Source of the DNA: Candidatus Bipolaricaulota bacterium
Lineage (GTDB): Bacteria > Bipolaricaulota > Bipolaricaulia > Bipolaricaulales > Bipolaricaulaceae
Length of the DNA stretch: 35,780 nt
Assembly (NCBI GenBank): GCA_026418075.1
Contig: JAOACA010000010.1
Span: forward strand, 1-35,780
Reading direction: 5' to 3'
The notes beneath the pieces are model-generated. The model was given only the letters and a program-made list of their open reading frames with translations. It searched no databases and was not told where the DNA came from. The position numbers and the translations under genes are program-made. Positions 32,377-35,780 of the stretch are shown in pieces; within the stretch, counting starts at the first letter, position 1, and every line of letters starts with the position of its first letter.

Positions 32377-33261
32377 CTAGAGGAGGGAGAGGTACTCGTG
32401 CCGCTCGCCGAGGGCCCCGTCGAGGTGGACGAGCCAGAGCTTCAAGGTCTTGTACAGGGACGCCACGAGCCAGGTCCGGATCGGATCCCGGGGCCCGATC
32501 AACCCGTGGACCCGGCGCTCCAGGGGGCTGCAGGCTGGGCTCCCCTCGAGCCACCGGGCGAGGGCCTCGGCCACGGTGCGGAGGGTTGGGATCCGGTCGG
32601 GGTCAAGCTCCGGGGCGGCCCGGAGGGAAGGAAGGCAAATGAGGACCTGGGGCGCTTCGCCACTTCCGATGCTCCGGACGAGTTGGGCCACGTTCCAGCG
32701 GAGGGTGTAGGCGCAGGGGTGCCGGGCGAGGAGCCCCAGGGGAGCGGTTTCGTCCGCGACCAGGGACTGGGTGAGGGGGGACCGGGCCTCCTCCGCCCAC
32801 CGCTCGAGGAGGGCGTCGAGGGCCGCCGGGCCGTTCCCCAGCTCCCGGATCACCTCGCCCACCGCCCGCGCCGCCTCCGCCTGCTCTGTGGTGGGGGCCC
32901 GGGGAAGCCCAGCCAGGGGGGGAGCCGCTTTCCCGTCCTCCGCCCACCGGAGGAGGGAAGCCCCGAGCTCGTCGAGTCCCCGCTGGACCGCCAACGGGAG
33001 GTCCCCGCAGCCCCCGAACCGGGGGCCGGCCCGGCCCGAGCCGATCATGTGGAGGACCTGCTCCAGCCCCTCGAGGAAGCGGTGGGCGCAGGGCTCGAAC
33101 CCCCAGCGGGGCATCCGGTCCCGAACGAGGATCGCCCACCGGGGGAGGGAGAGCTCCTCGAGCTGGCTGTTGAGGTAGAGGATCTCCTCGTCGAACGCCT
33201 CCCGGCCGTCGATCCCCGGGGCCTCCCACCACTCGGCGATCCGCCGCTCCGAGACCTTCAC
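32377..33261 (-). CDS. Hypothetical cytoplasmic protein
   Basis: A 294-residue protein from the GTG at 33261, which directly follows AAGGGGGGAGG. A TTG at 33282 would add seven residues. I do not recognise it. It is largely helical, without signal peptide, membrane helix or known catalytic motif. Visible landmarks are 'ISERRIAEWWE'-type acidic/Trp patches near the N-terminus, a Gly-rich 'GSGRAGPRFGGCGDL' in the middle, and 'RTWLVASLYKTLKLWLVHLDG' near the end. A promoter and a leader of about 66 bases precede it. It lies 41 bases before upp, so it may head the upp-SDR-isomerase-MFS series. Coding is supported by codon pattern, by the ribosome site and by the fit between neighbours. Confidence 0.75.
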   Translation of the reverse strand: MKVSERRIAEWWEAPGIDGREAFDEEILYLNSQLEELSLPRWAILVRDRMPRWGFEPCAHRFLEGLEQVLHMIGSGRAGPRFGGCGDLPLAVQRGLDELGASLLRWAEDGKAAPPLAGLPRAPTTEQAEAARAVGEVIRELGNGPAALDALLERWAEEARSPLTQSLVADETAPLGLLARHPCAYTLRWNVAQLVRSIGSGEAPQVLICLPSLRAAPELDPDRIPTLRTVAEALARWLEGSPACSPLERRVHGLIGPRDPIRTWLVASLYKTLKLWLVHLDGALGERHEYLSLL

Positions 33262-33333
33262 CCTCCCCCCTTGGAACGCCAAGCCCGCGCGAAAGGCGTG
33301 CGGGTCTGAAGTCGCTTCGGCGCGCGACGGAGG

Positions 33334-33361
33334 ATTCTACCCCCCGCCCCCGGGCGGGCAA
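33334..33361 (-). promoter_or_regulatory. Promoter of the hypothetical gene before upp
   Basis: On the minus strand: TTGCCC (33361-33356), a 16-base spacer of almost pure G/C, and TAGAAT (33339-33334). The leader is about 66 bases. Confidence 0.5.
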
Positions 33362-33380
33362 CGGGACCTTTGACCGGGGG

Positions 33381-34016
33381 TCAGCCCCGCCGCTCCCACG
33401 GCCGGCGGAACCGGTTCTCCGTGCCCAAAAGGAGCCGCCGGACGTTCCCCCGGTGGGTCCAGACGACGAACGGCACGAGCCCCACCGCCAGCCCCTGCAC
33501 GGCGGGATGGACCGGGATCCCCGCGAAGCGGTCAAGGAGGAACGCCGCGAGGGGGAGGGCCGCCGTAGCCCCAAGGGACCCCACGGACACGATCCCCGTG
33601 GAGAAGGCGAGGACGAGGAACACGCTGGAAGCGATGAGGGTCGGAAGCGGGGCCAGGGCGAGGAGAACGCCCGCTCCGGCCGCCACGCCCTTCCCGCCGC
33701 GGAACCCGAGGTAGGGGGTGAACACGTGCCCCAGGACTGCCCCCAGGCCCGCGGCGAGCCCGAGGTACACTGGATCTCCAACCCAGGGGAGCCGGGGGAG
33801 GAGCCCCCCCGCGGCGTAGCCCTTGAGGATGTCGAGGGCGAGGACCGGGATCCCGACCCGCCACCCCAGGACCCGGACGGCGTTCGTGCCCCCCACGTTC
33901 CCCGACCCGTGGCGGCGGAGGTCCACCCCCTTGAGGCGTCCGGCGAGGTACGCCGTGGGGATCCCCCCGAGGAGGTAGCCCGCGATCGCGATCCCAGCGT
34001 AGCTTCCCACGCTCAT
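33381..34016 (-). CDS. plsY: Glycerol-3-phosphate acyltransferase PlsY
   Basis: A 211-residue integral membrane enzyme that transfers the acyl group from acyl-phosphate (made by PlsX) to glycerol-3-phosphate. It has about five to seven hydrophobic segments. The three conserved loops are 'HGSGNVGGTNAVRVLG', 'GHVFTPYLGFRGGKGVA', and a C-terminal 'RRLLLGTENRF' (usually R-x-L-x-G-x-E). The start at 34016 has no ribosome site but a TAACAT box 6 bases upstream. The region 33262-33380 between it and the next gene holds only the promoter and leader of that gene. Confidence 0.96.
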   Translation of the reverse strand: MSVGSYAGIAIAGYLLGGIPTAYLAGRLKGVDLRRHGSGNVGGTNAVRVLGWRVGIPVLALDILKGYAAGGLLPRLPWVGDPVYLGLAAGLGAVLGHVFTPYLGFRGGKGVAAGAGVLLALAPLPTLIASSVFLVLAFSTGIVSVGSLGATAALPLAAFLLDRFAGIPVHPAVQGLAVGLVPFVVWTHRGNVRRLLLGTENRFRRPWERRG

Positions 34017-34022
34017 GGCCGG

Positions 34023-34028
34023 ATGTTA
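34023..34028 (-). promoter_or_regulatory. Putative -10 box of plsY (leaderless arrangement)
   Basis: TAACAT on the minus strand, ending 6 bases before the plsY ATG. No convincing -35 is present at 17 bases. Confidence 0.3.
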
Positions 34029-34085
34029 CCCCCTTCCGGGAACCCCCGCTCCGGGGCCGGTGTACATCTGGGCGAGGTGATCGCG

Positions 34086-34838
34086 ATGAAGAACACGGTC
34101 CTCCTGATCCTTCTCGCCGCCGGGGCCACCCTGGGCCTCGCCCAGTCCGGGGTGTCCCCCTTGGGACTGATCCCGACCCCGGTCCCCGGGCTTTCCGCCT
34201 CGATCTGGACCGACAAGCCCCAGTACACGGTGGGGGAGACGGCGCGGGTCCACTTCTACCTCTCCCAGCCCGCCTACGTCTACATCTTCGACATCGAGCC
34301 CACGGGGAACGTCCGCCTCATCTTCCCGAACCCCTACTCCCCGAACCCCTACCGCCCGGCGGGGACCCACGTCCTCCCCGATAACCCAAGCTACCAGTTC
34401 CGGGTCGCCCCGCCCACGGGGACGGAGACCCTCCAGCTCGTCGCCTGCACCCGGCCGCTTCAGGTTCCGATGGGGACGTACTCCGACCCGTATCCCCTCC
34501 TTGGGCCGGATCCCCAGTCGGGGAAAGCCCGGGCGCTGGGGCTCGTCCCCGAGCCGGGCTGCGGCTGCTGTGTCACGGCCTGGACGACGTTCCAGATCGT
34601 GAGCGCCCCGAGCGGGGGCGGGTACTGGCCGTGCCCGCCGTGCTGGGGGTACACGCCGTGTCCCCCGTGCTGGGGGGTGGGGTACATCGGCCCCGGGATG
34701 GGCTGGTTCTGGAACCCGTCCACGGGGTGGCAGTTCTTCGTGGGCGAGTGCCCGAGCGGCCCGGGGTACTGCTGGTACATCGGGCCCGATGGGCAGTGGA
34801 AGTTCAAGGTGCAGATCTGCTTTGGGAACTGCCCCTAA
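34086..34838 (+). CDS. Secreted DUF4384-like protein with Cys/Trp/Pro-rich tail
   Basis: A 250-residue exported protein with signal peptide 'MKNTVLLILLAAGATLGLAQ'. Residues about 35-120 match the DUF4384 pattern: 'IWTDKPQYTVGETARVHFYL', 'YVYIFDIEPTGNVRLIFPNP', and 'PTGTETLQLVACTRPL', a beta-sandwich found in surface proteins. The tail (180-250) is unusual: 'PCPPCWG' occurs twice (182-188, 191-197), then Gly/Trp/Tyr-rich sequence with further Cys at 222, 229, 245 and 249. There are 12 cysteines in total, which in the cell envelope suggests disulfides or metal binding. A GTG 9 bases upstream is an alternative start. A hairpin cluster follows the stop. Confidence 0.87.
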   Translation: MKNTVLLILLAAGATLGLAQSGVSPLGLIPTPVPGLSASIWTDKPQYTVGETARVHFYLSQPAYVYIFDIEPTGNVRLIFPNPYSPNPYRPAGTHVLPDNPSYQFRVAPPTGTETLQLVACTRPLQVPMGTYSDPYPLLGPDPQSGKARALGLVPEPGCGCCVTAWTTFQIVSAPSGGGYWPCPPCWGYTPCPPCWGVGYIGPGMGWFWNPSTGWQFFVGECPSGPGYCWYIGPDGQWKFKVQICFGNCP

Positions 34839-34848
34839 GCGGGAGCCA

Positions 34849-34888
34849 CCCCTCCCTTCGGGGGAGGGGCCCCCCCGGGCCCCTCCCC
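34849..34888 (+). terminator. Two mutually exclusive hairpins after the DUF4384-like gene
   Basis: Hairpin A: CCCCTCCC (34849-34856) with GGGAGGGG (34862-34869). Hairpin B: 34861-34872 with 34877-34888, a 12-base perfect stem and CCCC loop. They share 34862-34869, so only one can form at a time. They lie 11 bases past the stop; no T-run. Confidence 0.55.
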
Positions 34889-34919
34889 CCCTCCCTCCCA
34901 AGCCCGCGTGAGGGAACGA

Positions 34920-34945
34920 CGCGCCTCTCCTCCCCGAGAGGCGCG
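34920..34945 (+). terminator. GC-rich hairpin between the two secreted-protein genes
   Basis: CGCGCCTCTC (34920-34929) with GAGAGGCGCG (34936-34945), 6-base loop, followed by CGCTTTG. Together with 34849-34888 it probably ends transcription before the next gene. Confidence 0.6.
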
Positions 34946-35030
34946 CGCTTTGTGGGAATCGGTTTTTCACGCGCTCCATCGCCCTGCCACGGGTCTGGAG
35001 TCGGTCCTCCATGGGGCGGGGCGATCCTCC

Positions 35031-35067
35031 CCTTGCCCCCGCAGGTTGGGGGCAAGGAGGTAGCACG
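35031..35067 (+). promoter_or_regulatory. Leader hairpin covering a ribosome binding site
   Basis: CCTTGCCCCC (35031-35040) pairs perfectly with GGGGGCAAGG (35048-35057). The latter includes the AAGG of the AAGGAGG ribosome site (35054-35060) for the ATG at 35068. CCT at 35026-35029 could also pair with the remaining AGG if two bases bulge. Translation would be low when folded. Confidence 0.5.
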
Positions 35068-35520
35068 ATGACGAGACGGAAGAAGATCTTGCTGGGCGGA
35101 ATCCTGGCGCTTGTGGCCGGGCTCTCGGTGGCCCTGGTGGCGCTCGGGCAGACGACGGGGAGCCAGCCCGCGGCGAAGACGCGCCCGGACCTCTGGGCCA
35201 AGGTGGCGGCGAACCTCGGGATCTCGAAGGACGCCCTGGTCGCGGCGTTGGACAAGGCCGAGATCGAGCTGATTGACGAGGCCCTGGCCGCGGGGACGAT
35301 CACCGCGGAGCAGGCCGCGGCGATGAAGGCGCGGATCGAGGCCCGGAAGGCGATGGACGCGGTCCTCTCCCAGGCCGTGGCCGACGGGAAGATCACCCAG
35401 GAGCAGCTTGAGCTCCTGGGCGTCCGCGGTGGACCCGGGCCGATGATGGGCCGCGGGTTCATGGGCCAGGGGAAGGGCGGCGGGGGCCCGGGCCCGCTGG
35501 GCCGCTGCATCGGCCGCTAA
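35068..35520 (+). CDS. Small secreted DUF2680-like protein
   Basis: A 150-residue exported protein. It has a basic N-terminus and hydrophobic core 'KILLGGILALVAGLSVALVAL', divided from the mature part near Gly-Gln at residue 28. The mature part resembles the DUF2680/YckD group: 'VAANLGISKDALVAALDKAE', 'IDEALAAGTITAEQAAAMKA', and 'AVADGKITQEQLELL', helical segments with repeated 'aGxITxEQa'. The tail is Gly/Met-rich ('GPMMGRGFMGQGKGGGG'). The function of this family is unknown. Expression may be limited by the hairpin on its ribosome site. A terminator follows at 35572. Confidence 0.85.
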   Translation: MTRRKKILLGGILALVAGLSVALVALGQTTGSQPAAKTRPDLWAKVAANLGISKDALVAALDKAEIELIDEALAAGTITAEQAAAMKARIEARKAMDAVLSQAVADGKITQEQLELLGVRGGPGPMMGRGFMGQGKGGGGPGPLGRCIGR

Positions 35521-35571
35521 AGGGAACTGCAGAGCGCTTGCTACCAGCCGCCTTCCCTCCCCCTCCGAACG

Positions 35572-35600
35572 GCGGGGCCCCTCTGGGCCCCGCTGTCTTT
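35572..35600 (+). terminator. Intrinsic terminator after the DUF2680-like gene
   Basis: GCGGGGCCC (35572-35580) with GGGCCCCGC (35585-35593), loop CTCT, then TGTCTTTGT. This is the only hairpin in the window with a partial T-run and the best Rho-independent terminator candidate. Confidence 0.8.
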
Positions 35601-35780
35601 GTCGCGAGAACTCAACCCCTACACCTCAAAACAACTCTCTAAAACAACTCTCTACAACCCCCACCACCTGACAACACATCTAAGAGACACCGCATGAGCT
35701 TCGTCCGAATGAAACGCGATGAACAGACGTAACAACTGTTTCGCCAGTCTCTAGCCTGTGGCACTGTCGTCAATCCGACG
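35601..35780. other. Non-coding, compositionally distinct tail of the window
   Basis: No gene is visible in the last 180 bases. From 35611 to 35683 there is one G in 73 bases (32 C), a marked C-over-G bias. The overall G+C is far below the rest of the window. 35684-35780 has normal base mix but still lower G+C. It could be a Rho-binding region, an upstream region of a gene beyond the edge, or recently gained DNA. Confidence 0.5.
35628..35653 (+). repeat. Perfect tandem repeat, two copies of 13 bases
   Basis: AAAACAACTCTCT occurs twice in direct succession (35628-35640, 35641-35653), inside the G-poor stretch. Confidence 0.9.

Noticed and set aside
35601-35780. A CRISPR array or leader at the window end
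   Set aside because: Only one tandem pair of 13 bases is present, with no repeats of 25-40 bases at regular spacing and no cas gene in view. It stays open until the neighbouring sequence is seen.

Overview
The window is 35.8 kb of very G+C-rich, tightly packed bacterial chromosome with no phage, transposase, plasmid or CRISPR hallmarks. Almost all of it is housekeeping genes. The organism cannot be named from the sequence alone. Several traits point to a deep-branching, probably thermophilic, uncultured bacterium such as Candidatus Bipolaricaulota (OP1/Acetothermia): strong GC bias, zinc-cysteine forms of S18 and L32, a type II isoleucyl-tRNA synthetase, a Thermus-like Lon-family protease, a fused GlyA-GcvT polypeptide and PKD-bearing secreted proteins. 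This assignment is a weak inference.

Layout. 1-3119 (+): the 3' part of an MgtE Mg2+ transporter, a small unknown membrane protein, yajC and secD. 3091-3981 (-): holA. 4020-6727 (+): tRNA-Leu(GAG), plsX, acpP, asnS. 6728-6884: stacked hairpins between convergent genes. 6885-7208 (-): HU. 7311-12622 (+): rpsF, ssb, rpsR, an unknown gene and a 1059-residue serine hydroxymethyltransferase/aminomethyltransferase fusion. 12619-15015 (-): Lon-family protease. 15038-16090 (+): secreted phospholipase D-like protein. 16087-19027 (-): two secreted PKD proteins sharing an unrecognised 'PxGW' module. 19244-25500 (-): rplM, purA, ileS, purB. 25578-28906 (+): transketolase, a tRNA with CAT anticodon, an RNase HI-like protein with altered active site, dtd, rpmF. 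28907-34016 (-): MFS transporter, TIM-barrel isomerase, SDR, upp, an unknown gene, plsY. 34086-35520 (+): two secreted proteins (DUF4384-like and DUF2680-like). 35521-35780: a terminator, then an unusual G-poor, less GC-rich stretch reaching the window edge.

How the genes relate. PlsX, acyl carrier protein and PlsY cover the acyl-phosphate route to lysophosphatidate, though plsY lies 28 kb from plsX. YajC and SecD belong to the Sec translocon, but secF is not adjacent. PurA and PurB make AMP from IMP. The GlyA-GcvT fusion joins two folate one-carbon steps. Four standard neighbours (secF, rpsI, rplI, a separate gcvT) are missing from their usual places.

The most interesting signals are: the GlyA-GcvT fusion with a degenerate middle domain; transketolase reading into the following tRNA gene; an RNase HI-like protein lacking two of four catalytic acids; tRNA genes ending 6-9 nt before a start codon; -10 boxes 6-9 nt before start codons, suggesting leaderless mRNAs; a hairpin covering a ribosome binding site; and convergent genes whose stop codons overlap in a shared CTAG.
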